This document shows positions 9,442 through 18,218 of a stretch of DNA of 45,485 nt, in pieces. The DNA is taken from NCBI GenBank assembly GCA_017483735.1, contig JAFUVF010000064.1:77405-122889 (forward strand), in the 5' to 3' direction. Numbering within the stretch: position 1 is the first letter of the stretch; each line of letters starts with the position of its first letter. A model generated the notes under the pieces. That model searched no databases and was not told where the DNA came from. It was given only the letters and a program-made list of their open reading frames with translations. Both the position numbers and the translations under genes were made by a program. This DNA comes from Lachnospiraceae bacterium (GTDB lineage Bacteria; Bacillota; Clostridia; Lachnospirales; Lachnospiraceae).

Positions 9442-10631
9442 CTATTTTCTTTTACGCTTTCTATAATGCTAAGATATCTGTCGCATATCTCATCATAATT
9501 ATAATTTTCTTCAATATATTTTACAGAGGATTGCACCATATTGTCAAATTCTTCTTCATTCATTCCCGCAAGGCGGTAAATTCCCTCTCTAAGTGCAAAA
9601 GCATTGTCATTTTCAAAAATAAATCCGTTGTTATGTTCCGTGCGAAGCCTATTTAGCTCGTTATCCTCCAATAATACCGGAAGCCCGCACGCCTGCACAT
9701 CATAAAAGCTCAGGCTGCATTGCTTCGGAAATACAGCAATATCTGCCATCTGATAAAATCCCGCCAGATTTACATATACCTGCGTCGGAATACGGACAAT
9801 TCTATTTTTACTTTTGCTGAACAATTCTTCCACCCCTGCTCCATATTCCCCCACAGTATTCCCTACAATTACCGCTGTTATCTCCCTTCCTCCGGTTTTC
9901 GCTTTATCAAACCCTTCAATGAGCGCTTCCGCCAATAGCCTGCCTCCCTTATATGCATCCAGCTTTCCGGCGTAAACTACTACAAAGCCATCCTGCGAAA
10001 TGTTATATTTTTCCCTCATTGAGCGTTTTACCTCGCTGTCCGGATGAAACAGCATAAGGTCGCTCCCCAGTGGTATATAAGGACTTAAGCTTTCATCAAC
10101 TCCAAGAAGCCGTATGCAATAGTCATCATCCTGTGTGCGGATTACCGGTATCCTGCACTTATTGATTTTTCTTGCAACCGTATGCCTGTACACAAATCTA
10201 AAAGCTTTTCTAAAGGGGTTGTTTGATGCCATCTCGAGCATATGGCTGTCGCTTACTATCGGAATATTATGTTTGGTGCAATAATAAATTAGCTTGATTG
10301 ACGTAAGTGTATCATTACCGTGGGCGAATACAATATCTGGAGCTATTTCCTCAATTTTTTGGTATAATTCTTTTCCGAATACAACCCGTCCGCTGACAAA
10401 GCCCTTTATCGGCAACCTATGTATCCTTACCTGATATTTCGCTTGAAAGTCATTATCCTTTTGTTCTAAATCATCAATTTCAAAAAAGGATACAAGATAC
10501 TCCGGCAATCCCTGCGGATACGCTGAAAGGATGTGTATCTCATGTCCTCTTGCCGCCTCATATTTTGTCAAAATATTTATTTGATATCCCGCATCGGGAT
10601 GAACGTAATCTTCAATATGCAGTATCTTCAT
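9435..10631 (-). CDS. GT4-like glycosyltransferase
   Basis: 398 residues with two Rossmann-like halves of the GT-B fold. The N-terminal half starts MKILHIEDYVHPDAGYQINIL. The C-terminal half has VVYAGKLDAYKGGRLLAEAL (about 215-235, nucleotide-sugar domain start) and SFYDVQACGLPVLLED in place of the standard E-x7-E segment, with Asp where the first Glu usually lies. It should be a retaining cytoplasmic transferase adding one sugar to the lipid-linked repeat unit. Donor and linkage cannot be predicted. It is the first gene after a well-formed promoter (10667-10696) and probably starts a second transcript of the locus. Confidence 0.88.
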   Translation of the reverse strand: MKILHIEDYVHPDAGYQINILTKYEAARGHEIHILSAYPQGLPEYLVSFFEIDDLEQKDNDFQAKYQVRIHRLPIKGFVSGRVVFGKELYQKIEEIAPDIVFAHGNDTLTSIKLIYYCTKHNIPIVSDSHMLEMASNNPFRKAFRFVYRHTVARKINKCRIPVIRTQDDDYCIRLLGVDESLSPYIPLGSDLMLFHPDSEVKRSMREKYNISQDGFVVVYAGKLDAYKGGRLLAEALIEGFDKAKTGGREITAVIVGNTVGEYGAGVEELFSKSKNRIVRIPTQVYVNLAGFYQMADIAVFPKQCSLSFYDVQACGLPVLLEDNELNRLRTEHNNGFIFENDNAFALREGIYRLAGMNEEEFDNMVQSSVKYIEENYNYDEICDRYLSIIESVKENRC

Positions 10632-10638
10632 TGTATCT

Positions 10639-10652
10639 CCATTTACAAATGG
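10639..10652. promoter_or_regulatory. 14-base perfect palindrome between promoter and GT4 start (possible operator)
   Basis: CCATTTACAAATGG reads the same on both strands and lies in the untranslated leader, downstream of the -10 box at 10667 and overlapping the approach to the ribosome site of the GT4 gene. It could be an operator or a small RNA hairpin. No matching regulator gene is in the window. Confidence 0.35.
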
Positions 10653-10666
10653 TACACTTTTATGTA

Positions 10667-10696
10667 ACTATATCTATTTCTTTACTCCCCTGTCAA
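10667..10696 (-). promoter_or_regulatory. Sigma-A-type promoter inside the polysaccharide locus
   Basis: On the minus strand TTGACA (10696-10691) is followed after 18 bases by TATAGT (10672-10667). This is a full consensus -35 and a 5/6 -10, about 36 bases before the GT4 ATG at 10631, in the 80-base gap after the EpsG-like gene. It would allow the group GT4, deacetylase, FkbM, ABC flippase, wecC, ligase-like protein and L,D-transpeptidase to be expressed independently of the upstream part. Confidence 0.65.
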
Positions 10697-10711
10697 TATC
10701 TTTGAAGGAAT

Positions 10712-11917
10712 TTAATCCATATTTTCCCCATACACATATATCAATTCCCCACTATCATTATATACATAACGCTCTGCGAATTCATCTTTAGCTATTTGTT
10801 CAGCATACTCCACATCAAATAGATTTAGGTATGGGCACTTATATACTTGGATATTATTATATTTTCCTTCTGCTACTATTGAGCCAATATTCTTGTACGC
10901 AATTAATAAACAAAACAACAACACCGGCACACTCATAAATCCCCTCTTTTTAGTAATCCATGCTACAACCAGCACGATGTCCACATATCTAACCACATCA
11001 TATACTCTGGACGCAATAATCGGAAAACTCAAAAGGGCAAAATATAATGTGAGTCCCATAAGAAAAAATTTATATACATCCTCATTTGCGTTCCCTCCCA
11101 TATCACAAAAGGCTGCATACATCGTAATTCCAAGTATTATACGTAGCCATATAGCCATAATGCTAGGACTCGTACCCTCATTAATATAAAATAGTACAGC
11201 ATTCGGAAGAATTCCCAGCTCCCCTATTTTCCCCAAAATATCAAAAACACATACTATATAGCCCAGAACTATTCCTGCGACACACAGTTTTTCAAGAAGT
11301 TTTCGGTTAATATATAATGCCGGTATGCAAAACAATATAACTAATGAAACCGAATGTATTAAACTTAATAATAGAACGGCAATGGCAAATGCAATATATT
11401 TTTTCTCTCTTATCCAGCCCAATAATACTCCTAAGAATATAGAAATAATCAACCCCTCTCTAATACTGCTAAAAAGATATGTCAATATAACAACGGGATA
11501 TAAGCACAGAAGTGCCAAGAGCCTCGCTTCTCTACAATATATATTAATAAATCGTAAAAGGAATAGCATTGATATAAGTGCGATAATTGCGCTAAATGCC
11601 TCGTATGGAACCCTTAGCTCCCTCATTAACCATAGCAAGAAGAGCCATAATCTTTCCCCATGGTTTTCAGCATCATATTCTCCAAGCAAAGCTTCCTGGG
11701 GCGTCTTCCAGATCATAGTACGAAAATAATTAAAACGGTAGCCATAATAATCGCTTCCCTGCCCATATCTAAATATAAGCATTAGGGTAATAATAGCAAA
11801 TATGACGCAGAATGAACATTTCTCAAATCGTTCTATACCCCCCCCATAAATTCTACTTTGAACTACAAAATAGCAGCATGCCAGTATGATTGGCACTATC
11901 AGATAAGGACTTATCAT
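10712..11917 (-). CDS. EpsG-like polysaccharide polymerase membrane protein
   Basis: 401 residues from the ATG at 11917 (MISPYLIVPIILACCYFVV). The frame is open 16 codons further, but AGGAG lies 7 bases before this ATG and the upstream Met has no site. About ten membrane segments are seen, with the motif RYGQGSDYYGYRFNY after the first pair. This matches the R-x-G-x-DY-x-x-Y pattern of the EpsG/Wzy-like family that polymerises repeat units outside the membrane. The gene and its upstream neighbour are visibly more A/T-rich than the fnl genes, which suggests separate acquisition. It is the third polymerase/ligase-like protein of the locus. Confidence 0.82.
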   Translation of the reverse strand: MISPYLIVPIILACCYFVVQSRIYGGGIERFEKCSFCVIFAIITLMLIFRYGQGSDYYGYRFNYFRTMIWKTPQEALLGEYDAENHGERLWLFLLWLMRELRVPYEAFSAIIALISMLFLLRFINIYCREARLLALLCLYPVVILTYLFSSIREGLIISIFLGVLLGWIREKKYIAFAIAVLLLSLIHSVSLVILFCIPALYINRKLLEKLCVAGIVLGYIVCVFDILGKIGELGILPNAVLFYINEGTSPSIMAIWLRIILGITMYAAFCDMGGNANEDVYKFFLMGLTLYFALLSFPIIASRVYDVVRYVDIVLVVAWITKKRGFMSVPVLLFCLLIAYKNIGSIVAEGKYNNIQVYKCPYLNLFDVEYAEQIAKDEFAERYVYNDSGELIYVYGENMD

Positions 11918-12034
11918 ATCTATTCTCCTCGTATACGCTTTAACATTTCCAATTCCACCGCACATCCATAAGTAATATTAATCCAACGTATGGTCACAAA
12001 TTATCCAGCTAATCCCCATTGAACATAAGCAAGT

Positions 12035-13252
12035 TTAACCGTTAGCTTTATCTATCCCCTCATATATACCATACATCTTCCTATAATACACTTCGGGTGT
12101 GTATCTTGAAAGCGCATATTCCCTACATCCCTTTGCAACCTCTCTATCCTTCTTTTGGCTCTTTCTTATCAATTCGCAGAGCGCCTCCACATCCTTATTC
12201 TCAACAAATTGTCCCATCGGCTCATCAGCAATATAAGGCACCCCCGTATTCTTAAATCCTATTACCGGCGTTCCACACGCCAACGCATCAAGGCAGGAAT
12301 TCGGCATGGTATCCGCAAGCGAAGGACATACATGCAAATCCGCTATGCTGTAATACTCCGCCAGCATATCCTGATTATATATATATCCTTTAACGATACA
12401 ATTCCCCGGGGTTTTAACATTTTTTACATCCATCCCCACATACACAAATATGTAATTCTTGTTATCCTCAAACCTTTCGGCGATATTTATAAATATATTA
12501 CCACCTTTACGATTGCTTGAATATGGTGCGACGCCTATTATAATTTTTTTATCCGTGTCAAGCAATTCTTTTTCGATAAGCGAATATTTGTCTCTGGGAT
12601 AAAATGTTTTTTCCGTTTCCACGTATTCATCCACAACGCGTATTTGAGACTGTTTGACAAGTCCCGACTGTACCGCCCTCTCAGTTACCCACTGAGGGCC
12701 TGCAAAGACCATATTGTTTCTTGCATAGAGTTCTTTCTTTGATTCATAATAGTTCTTATTCCATGTAAACGTCCATGTAATCGGATAATGGTTCTTATCT
12801 TTGTAATTTAAAACAGCCTCTGGCGAAAGTATCTCCTTATCGTACAAATAGCAGTTTCTTCCCAAATATGGAAATTCATCCAACATAGAATATACTGTTG
12901 GTATTTCTTTCTTTTTTAGATACCTTAAGAGTCTGTTTATATTCAGATAATATCCATGTAAATTATACAGTTGTACTATATCCGGTTTAAAATCGTCAAG
13001 CATATGTAACAATTTCGATGTTGCACAATTAGAAAAGTATCCGTGCAGTCCCGTGATTCTTGCGAGCATTCCATGTATAAATATCTCAAAACGGGAATCT
13101 ATGCAATGAATTTCATCTGTTTTAAGTTCCTTTGTCCGTCCATAATACAACTGCACACTATGACCATCAGCCTTTAGTCTGACATATTGCCCGTATGCAA
13201 TTTTACCTGTGCTGCCAATCCTTGCAGTATTATTTATTATTGCTACCTTCAC
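12035..13252 (-). CDS. GT4 glycosyltransferase, GTG start
   Basis: 405 residues beginning at GTG (13252-13250) with AAGG 5 bases before it. The N-terminus MKVAIINNTARIGSTGKIAY is the acceptor-side Rossmann half. The C-terminal half has IIIGVAPYSSNRKGGNIFIN (about 245-265) and the donor loop DLHVCPSLADTMPNSCLDALACGTPVIGF (about 310-338). This places it in GT4, in the sub-branch where PNSCLDALACGTPV replaces the usual Glu segment. It is predicted to act in the cytoplasm on the lipid-linked intermediate. The gene is A/T-rich like its downstream neighbour. Donor sugar unknown. Confidence 0.9.
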   Translation of the reverse strand: MKVAIINNTARIGSTGKIAYGQYVRLKADGHSVQLYYGRTKELKTDEIHCIDSRFEIFIHGMLARITGLHGYFSNCATSKLLHMLDDFKPDIVQLYNLHGYYLNINRLLRYLKKKEIPTVYSMLDEFPYLGRNCYLYDKEILSPEAVLNYKDKNHYPITWTFTWNKNYYESKKELYARNNMVFAGPQWVTERAVQSGLVKQSQIRVVDEYVETEKTFYPRDKYSLIEKELLDTDKKIIIGVAPYSSNRKGGNIFINIAERFEDNKNYIFVYVGMDVKNVKTPGNCIVKGYIYNQDMLAEYYSIADLHVCPSLADTMPNSCLDALACGTPVIGFKNTGVPYIADEPMGQFVENKDVEALCELIRKSQKKDREVAKGCREYALSRYTPEVYYRKMYGIYEGIDKANG

Positions 13253-13305
13253 AACAACCTTACTTTCACTGAATCAATCTTTCAGTTCCGCAACTTATTG
13301 GACTT

Positions 13306-14424
13306 CTATATCGCTTCCAATATATCCGCTATCCTTTCGCAGGCATGCCCGTCGCCATATGGATTTGCCGCATGCGCCATTTGCAGATACGCTGCCTTAT
13401 CATCCAAAAGCTCCGTAAAATTCCTGTATATAACTTCCTCATCCGTCCCTACAAGACGCAATGTTCCTGCTTCAATTCCCTCCGGACGTTCCGTTGTATT
13501 GCGCATAACGAGAACAGGCTTTCCCAGACTCGGGGCCTCCTCCTGAATCCCTCCCGAATCCGTCAATATAAGATATGACACCTTCATAAAATTGTGAAAA
13601 TCCAACACGTCAAGCGGCTCTATAAGATGCAATCTTTCCTCTCTTCCGCCGGGACTGTTGTCCCCGAATACATCATCTGCCGCCTGTCTGACTATAGGAT
13701 TAAGATGAATAGGATATATCGCCTTTACATCCCTATGCTCATCCAATACCCGTCTGATTGCACGAAACATATTGTGCATTGGCTCTCCAAGATTCTCTCT
13801 GCGATGTGCCGTAATGAGTATCAGCCTTGAGTCCGATGCCCAATCAAGCTCCGGATGCTTGTAGTTCTCCCTTACCGTTGTTCGCAACGCATCTATCGCA
13901 GTATTTCCGGTAACAAACACCGTGTCCGCTTTCTTTCCTTCACGTATTAGGTTATCTCTGCTGCCGGCAGTAGGTGCAAAATTGTATGCTGAAACAATTC
14001 CAACTGCCTGGCGGTTAAATTCCTCCGGATATGGCGAATGAATATCATAGGTGCGGAGCCCTGCCTCCACATGTCCCACGGGTATCTGCATATAGAATGC
14101 CGCCAACGCCGTTGCAAATGTCGTTGTAGTATCCCCGTGTACCAGCACAATATCAGGCATTGTTTTCTTTATAATCTCTTCCATCCCACGGAGCACGTCC
14201 TCCGTTATGTCAAAAAGCGTCTGACCATCCCTCATAATTGACAAATCAAAATCAGGCGCAATCCCAAACACCTCCAGCACCTGATCTAACATAGTCCGGT
14301 GCTGACCGGTTACGCAAACTATAACCTCAAAGGACATCCTTTTCTTTAGTTCGTTTACCAAAGGACACATTTTTATAGCCTCGGGTCTCGTGCCGAAGAC
14401 CAGCATAACCTTTTTTCTATCCAT
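13306..14424 (-). CDS. wecB: UDP-N-acetylglucosamine 2-epimerase, non-hydrolysing (WecB/MnaA/Cap5P type)
   Basis: 372 residues, the family length. VFGTRPEAIKMCPLVNEL at the N-terminus, HVEAGLRTYD (about 117) and LTDSGGIQEEAPSLGKPVLVMRNTTERPE (about 285-315) are the standard substrate and allosteric-site motifs. It interconverts UDP-GlcNAc and UDP-ManNAc in the cytoplasm. With the dehydrogenase at 4500-5720 this makes UDP-ManNAcA. It overlaps the phosphoglycosyl transferase gene by 8 bases. It is distinct from the third fnl enzyme, a diverged relative at 17034-18218. Confidence 0.95.
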   Translation of the reverse strand: MDRKKVMLVFGTRPEAIKMCPLVNELKKRMSFEVIVCVTGQHRTMLDQVLEVFGIAPDFDLSIMRDGQTLFDITEDVLRGMEEIIKKTMPDIVLVHGDTTTTFATALAAFYMQIPVGHVEAGLRTYDIHSPYPEEFNRQAVGIVSAYNFAPTAGSRDNLIREGKKADTVFVTGNTAIDALRTTVRENYKHPELDWASDSRLILITAHRRENLGEPMHNMFRAIRRVLDEHRDVKAIYPIHLNPIVRQAADDVFGDNSPGGREERLHLIEPLDVLDFHNFMKVSYLILTDSGGIQEEAPSLGKPVLVMRNTTERPEGIEAGTLRLVGTDEEVIYRNFTELLDDKAAYLQMAHAANPYGDGHACERIADILEAI

Positions 14425-15781
14425 GCATTTCTTCCCTTCGCTCCTCGGAAAAGCCTTCCGTGCTCTCCTTCTGGAATAACACCTTTATCGTCTCAAAAAA
14501 TATCTGTATATCCGTCAAAATCGAATAGTTAGTTATATATATCATATCCATTTTGAGCTTGTCCAAAGCCGTAGTATTGTACCTGCCATAAACCTGTGCA
14601 TATCCGGTAAGTCCACCCTTTACCCTCTGTCTGAATCGAAACTCCGGTATATCCTCCACATACTTTTCGTAATGCTCCGTGCGCTCCGGACGAGGTCCCA
14701 CCAGGCTCATATCCCCCTTTATTATGTTAAAAAGCTGTGGCAGCTCATCAATACGATATCTCCGGATAATTCTCCCCACCCTCGTAATCCTGTCATCCTC
14801 AACTCCGGCAGGTATAGGGCGTCCGTCCTTTTCCGCATCCTCTATCATGCTGCGGAATTTTATCATCATAAAGCGCCTTTCGTCAATCGTGATTCGCTCC
14901 TGCCTGAAAAAAACCTTTCCTTTGTCTTCAAGCTTTATTGCTATGGCTGTTGCAAGCATTACAGGCGATGCGAGCGCAGCAAATACCAGCGAAAAGATAA
15001 TGTCAAAGGCTCTTTTTACAAACCTCTCCAAAGAGTTTAAACCTGTGTTTCTGCACAGATACAGAGGTGTGTCAAAAAGATTGATGTCATCCGAAGCCTT
15101 CCTTATGATATCCGCCAGAGACGGAGACATATAGACTCGCTTCCCCTGTGCATAACAAAGCTTTATAAGCATATCCTGCATATCCCTCGGTATATCATCA
15201 AAAAGCACCGCATCATGAGCGTTTATCCTGTCGATAAGAACTCGCTCATCCTCCCCACAGCTTATCTCCTCGTCAATGCGATATTTATCCGGACGCTGTC
15301 CAATTTTATTATCTATATCCAGAGAATGTATTCCCCGTATCTTAAGTACAGACAACGCTGGAAATCTTTTTCTGTATACCGATATTGCCTTCGCTGTAAA
15401 AAGGCTTGTAAACAATGCCTGCCATATCCAGACAAGAAAATACTCCCTGATAAAAATAGGCGCAAATCTAAACTGACCCGTAATTGCACTGGACACAAAG
15501 ATTTCAAGCATATTTGTGATAAGTATTGCAATGGACTGTGCCGTCACGACGTTGAGTCTTCTGTCGACGCCGATATTATAACCTCCCAGCATACGATACA
15601 TAAGATATATCACAGCAGTATAAGCTATGAGAGCCATGCCTATATTGGCAAGTCCCAAAAGATGTCCCGTCTGATTGTGATGTATTATGAAATTCATCCA
15701 TACCGGCACAAATATGACTACAGGTATCAATGTGGCGATGATACCGCAAATATTCCGATACTTATATTTGTCTGTTCTCAT
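14417..15781 (-). CDS. Polyprenyl-phosphate glycosyl-1-phosphate transferase (polytopic, WbaP-like)
   Basis: 454 residues. Four membrane segments (about 11-35, 42-65, 77-101, 108-133), a soluble domain, a fifth membrane helix in RAFDIIFSLVFAALASPVML (about 260) and the C-terminal bacterial sugar transferase domain. Conserved motifs are FFRQERITIDERRFMMIKFRSM, YRIDELPQLFNIIKGDMSLVGPRPE (Asp-Glu catalytic pair) and a late GGLTGYAQVYGRYN. The enzyme moves a sugar-1-phosphate from a UDP-sugar to undecaprenyl phosphate, starting the repeat unit. The sugar is unknown. No convincing ribosome site precedes the ATG. The 26-base gap holds TTGACG and TATAAA, but these are too close to the ATG for an ordinary promoter. 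Confidence 0.93.
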   Translation of the reverse strand: MRTDKYKYRNICGIIATLIPVVIFVPVWMNFIIHHNQTGHLLGLANIGMALIAYTAVIYLMYRMLGGYNIGVDRRLNVVTAQSIAILITNMLEIFVSSAITGQFRFAPIFIREYFLVWIWQALFTSLFTAKAISVYRKRFPALSVLKIRGIHSLDIDNKIGQRPDKYRIDEEISCGEDERVLIDRINAHDAVLFDDIPRDMQDMLIKLCYAQGKRVYMSPSLADIIRKASDDINLFDTPLYLCRNTGLNSLERFVKRAFDIIFSLVFAALASPVMLATAIAIKLEDKGKVFFRQERITIDERRFMMIKFRSMIEDAEKDGRPIPAGVEDDRITRVGRIIRRYRIDELPQLFNIIKGDMSLVGPRPERTEHYEKYVEDIPEFRFRQRVKGGLTGYAQVYGRYNTTALDKLKMDMIYITNYSILTDIQIFFETIKVLFQKESTEGFSEERREEMHG

Positions 15782-15807
15782 ATTTTATAATTATATCAGA
15801 CTAGGCG

Positions 15808-17046
15808 TCAAAACTCAATAAATCCGCAAAGCTTGTCCATTATCCGATTCTTCCCAAATTCCTTACGAGAATACTCTCCTGAATTATGCGACATCCGAAG
15901 CAGCTCATCCGGATTATCCCTTTTCAGTTCCATGGCCCTTTTTATATTTAATATTAATCCCTCCGCACAGCCAGTATCACTACAATATCCGCAGTCAGCA
16001 GTATTTATTATTCTGGCCGTTTCTCCTGCTGCAACTGCGAGGATCGGCATAGCACATGCCATATATGACTGCAGCTTCGCCGGTATCATCATATCAAAAA
16101 GCGTATTATCCTTATATGATATATAAGCCATATCGCATACAGACAGAAGTGCCGGAATACTTTCAGGAGCCCTTCTTCCGGTAAATATAAACATTTCAGA
16201 ATGATGCTGGTTTTTCACTTCGTTCAGAAGCTTCTCCCTATATCTGCCATCGCCGACTATAACAAATTTTAACTTCTCATTTCTCAGGCTTTCCGCAGCC
16301 TCCAGCAATAGCTCCAGCCCCTGTGCATAGCCGATATTTCCGGTAAATATTATCTTAAAGCTGTCATCATCCGGAATCTCGTCTGCCAGATGATTATCTC
16401 TTACATATTGTCTGTTTACTGGTTTGTAGATTTCTTCCGCATACTGCGGCAGGAAAACCACCTTATCCTGAGGCACCGGAACCTTTCTGTTTATGACGGC
16501 CTGCCTTGCGCTTTCACTTGTTACAAATATCCTGTCACAGGCTCTGTATATATTGTCCACCATATGATTAAGCGGAACGATAAACAGCGGACTATGTATC
16601 TCCGTGATCATTTCAAAGCTTTCCGGCCAAAGATCCTGTGCGTAGAGATAAAGGGGCACCTTATGCTTTTTTGCATAACGTACGCCAATCTTGCACTGAT
16701 GCATGGGTGATGTCTCGAACATAAAGACATAATCTGCTTTTATTCTCGTAAATAGGTTCCAGAAGAATCCAAAAAAAGGAAAGGAATAATAATTTAATAT
16801 AAGCTGAAGCGGATTGTTGCCGCTGGGAATGATTGGTATATGATGAATCCTGATACCGTTCCATTCCTCAGTCCTTCGCTTAAAAAAACCGTACCCCTTA
16901 AAAAATTTACCCTGAGGGTAATTGGGTATCGCAGTGACAGCCTCCACCTCGTATCCACGCTTTACCCACTCTGAGGCAATATCATTGATGCGGAAGTTCT
17001 CCGGATAGAAATGCTGTGTTATTATGAGAATCTTTACTTTCTCCAT
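15808..17046 (-). CDS. GT4 glycosyltransferase, WbuB/Cap5L-like
   Basis: 412 residues. The N-terminus ILIITQHFYPENFRINDIA followed by GYEVEAVTAIPNYPQG is characteristic of the WbuB family. The C-terminal half has IIFTGNIGYAQGLELLLEAA (about 235-255) and FDMMIPAKLQSYMACAMPILAVA (about 320-345). WbuB and Cap5L relatives transfer N-acetyl-L-fucosamine, and this gene directly follows the three UDP-L-FucNAc genes, so that activity is likely here. Its start lies 13 bases inside the end of the upstream gene. The retaining GT-B enzyme should work on the cytoplasmic face of the membrane. Confidence 0.9.
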   Translation of the reverse strand: MEKVKILIITQHFYPENFRINDIASEWVKRGYEVEAVTAIPNYPQGKFFKGYGFFKRRTEEWNGIRIHHIPIIPSGNNPLQLILNYYSFPFFGFFWNLFTRIKADYVFMFETSPMHQCKIGVRYAKKHKVPLYLYAQDLWPESFEMITEIHSPLFIVPLNHMVDNIYRACDRIFVTSESARQAVINRKVPVPQDKVVFLPQYAEEIYKPVNRQYVRDNHLADEIPDDDSFKIIFTGNIGYAQGLELLLEAAESLRNEKLKFVIVGDGRYREKLLNEVKNQHHSEMFIFTGRRAPESIPALLSVCDMAYISYKDNTLFDMMIPAKLQSYMACAMPILAVAAGETARIINTADCGYCSDTGCAEGLILNIKRAMELKRDNPDELLRMSHNSGEYSRKEFGKNRIMDKLCGFIEF

Positions 17047-18218
17047 ACCATCTTGTTCACAACGCCCACATAGCTCTGAATGAGCTTTACAACCTTGTCG
17101 GAAACATTTATATCCGTATAATCAGGTACAGGAACGGCACCGCCGTCTTTTTCTGTCTTACACATTTCTACGGCCACATCCACCGCCTGTAAAAGACCCA
17201 GTTCATCTATACCGGACAGCACAAAGCATGCCTTGTCGAGCGCCTCCGGTCTCTCGGTGGAGGTGCGTATACATACTGCGGGAAATGCCTTGCCCTGGGA
17301 AACGAAAAAGCTCGATTCCTCCGGAAGAGTCCCCGAGTCCGATACCACACAGAAAGCATTCATTTGCAGAGAATTATAGTCATGAAAGCCTAATGGTTCA
17401 TGGCTTATCACTCTCTTATCCAGCTTAAAGCCCGAGCCTTCAATGCGCTTGCGACTTCTGGGGTGGCATGAATAAAGTATTGGCATATCATATTTCTCCG
17501 CCATCCTGTTTATGGCGGTAAAGAGACTTTTGAAATTCGCATCCGTATCTATATTTTCTTCCCTGTGTGCGGAAAGCAGGATGTATTTCCCCTTTTCTAT
17601 CCTTACGCCGCATTCCTTTGACAACCTTTCGTGTACATCTGAAGCCTCTATGCTCGTCAAATTGTCCGCAAGCACCTCCGCCATGGGGGAGCCCGTCACA
17701 TATGTGCGTTCCTTCGGAAGTCCGCAATCTGCAAGATAACGCCTTGCATGCTCTGAATAGGCCATATTTACATCCGAAATAATATCCACAATCCTTCTGT
17801 TTGTCTCCTCCGGCAGGCATTCGTCCTTGCAGCGGTTTCCTGCTTCCATATGGAATATTGGGATGTGAAGGCGCTTGGCTCCTATCACGGAGAGACAGGA
17901 ATTCGTATCTCCCAGCACCAGAACCGCATCAGGAGAGAGCTCTGTCATAATCTCATATGATTTTGCAATAATATTTCCCATGGTCTGTCCCAGATTATCT
18001 CCCACAGCATCCATATAGATGTCCGGATCCTCCAGTCCCAGATCTTTAAAAAACACACCGTTTAAGTTATAATCATAATTCTGCCCCGTATGGGCAAGAA
18101 GTGTATCAAAATATTTTCTGCACTTTTTAATCACTGCGGAAAGCCTTATTATCTCCGGTCTCGTCCCCACTATTATGAGAAGCTTGATCTTTCCGTTATT
18201 TTTAAAAGAAGCCATCAT
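17034..18218 (-). CDS. fnlC: UDP-N-acetyl-L-fucosamine synthase (UDP-L-TalNAc 2-epimerase, FnlC/WbjD/CapG)
   Basis: 394 residues of the non-hydrolysing 2-epimerase fold. LLIIVGTRPEIIRLSAVIKK, HTGQNYDYNLNGVFFKDLGL and HMEAGNRCKDECLPEETNRR are specific for the WbjD/CapG branch rather than WecB, which has HVEAGLRT. It converts UDP-2-acetamido-2,6-dideoxy-L-talose to UDP-L-FucNAc. It follows fnlB with an ATGA overlap and precedes the WbuB-like transferase, giving a complete pathway cassette. Two adjacent Met codons allow the start at either, with the first chosen because of the stop-start overlap. Confidence 0.92.
   Translation of the reverse strand: MMASFKNNGKIKLLIIVGTRPEIIRLSAVIKKCRKYFDTLLAHTGQNYDYNLNGVFFKDLGLEDPDIYMDAVGDNLGQTMGNIIAKSYEIMTELSPDAVLVLGDTNSCLSVIGAKRLHIPIFHMEAGNRCKDECLPEETNRRIVDIISDVNMAYSEHARRYLADCGLPKERTYVTGSPMAEVLADNLTSIEASDVHERLSKECGVRIEKGKYILLSAHREENIDTDANFKSLFTAINRMAEKYDMPILYSCHPRSRKRIEGSGFKLDKRVISHEPLGFHDYNSLQMNAFCVVSDSGTLPEESSFFVSQGKAFPAVCIRTSTERPEALDKACFVLSGIDELGLLQAVDVAVEMCKTEKDGGAVPVPDYTDINVSDKVVKLIQSYVGVVNKMVWRK

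Noticed and set aside
11918..11965. Longer start for the EpsG-like protein
   Set aside because: AGGAG at ideal spacing marks the ATG at 11917, and the added 16 residues are polar and precede the natural first membrane helix.
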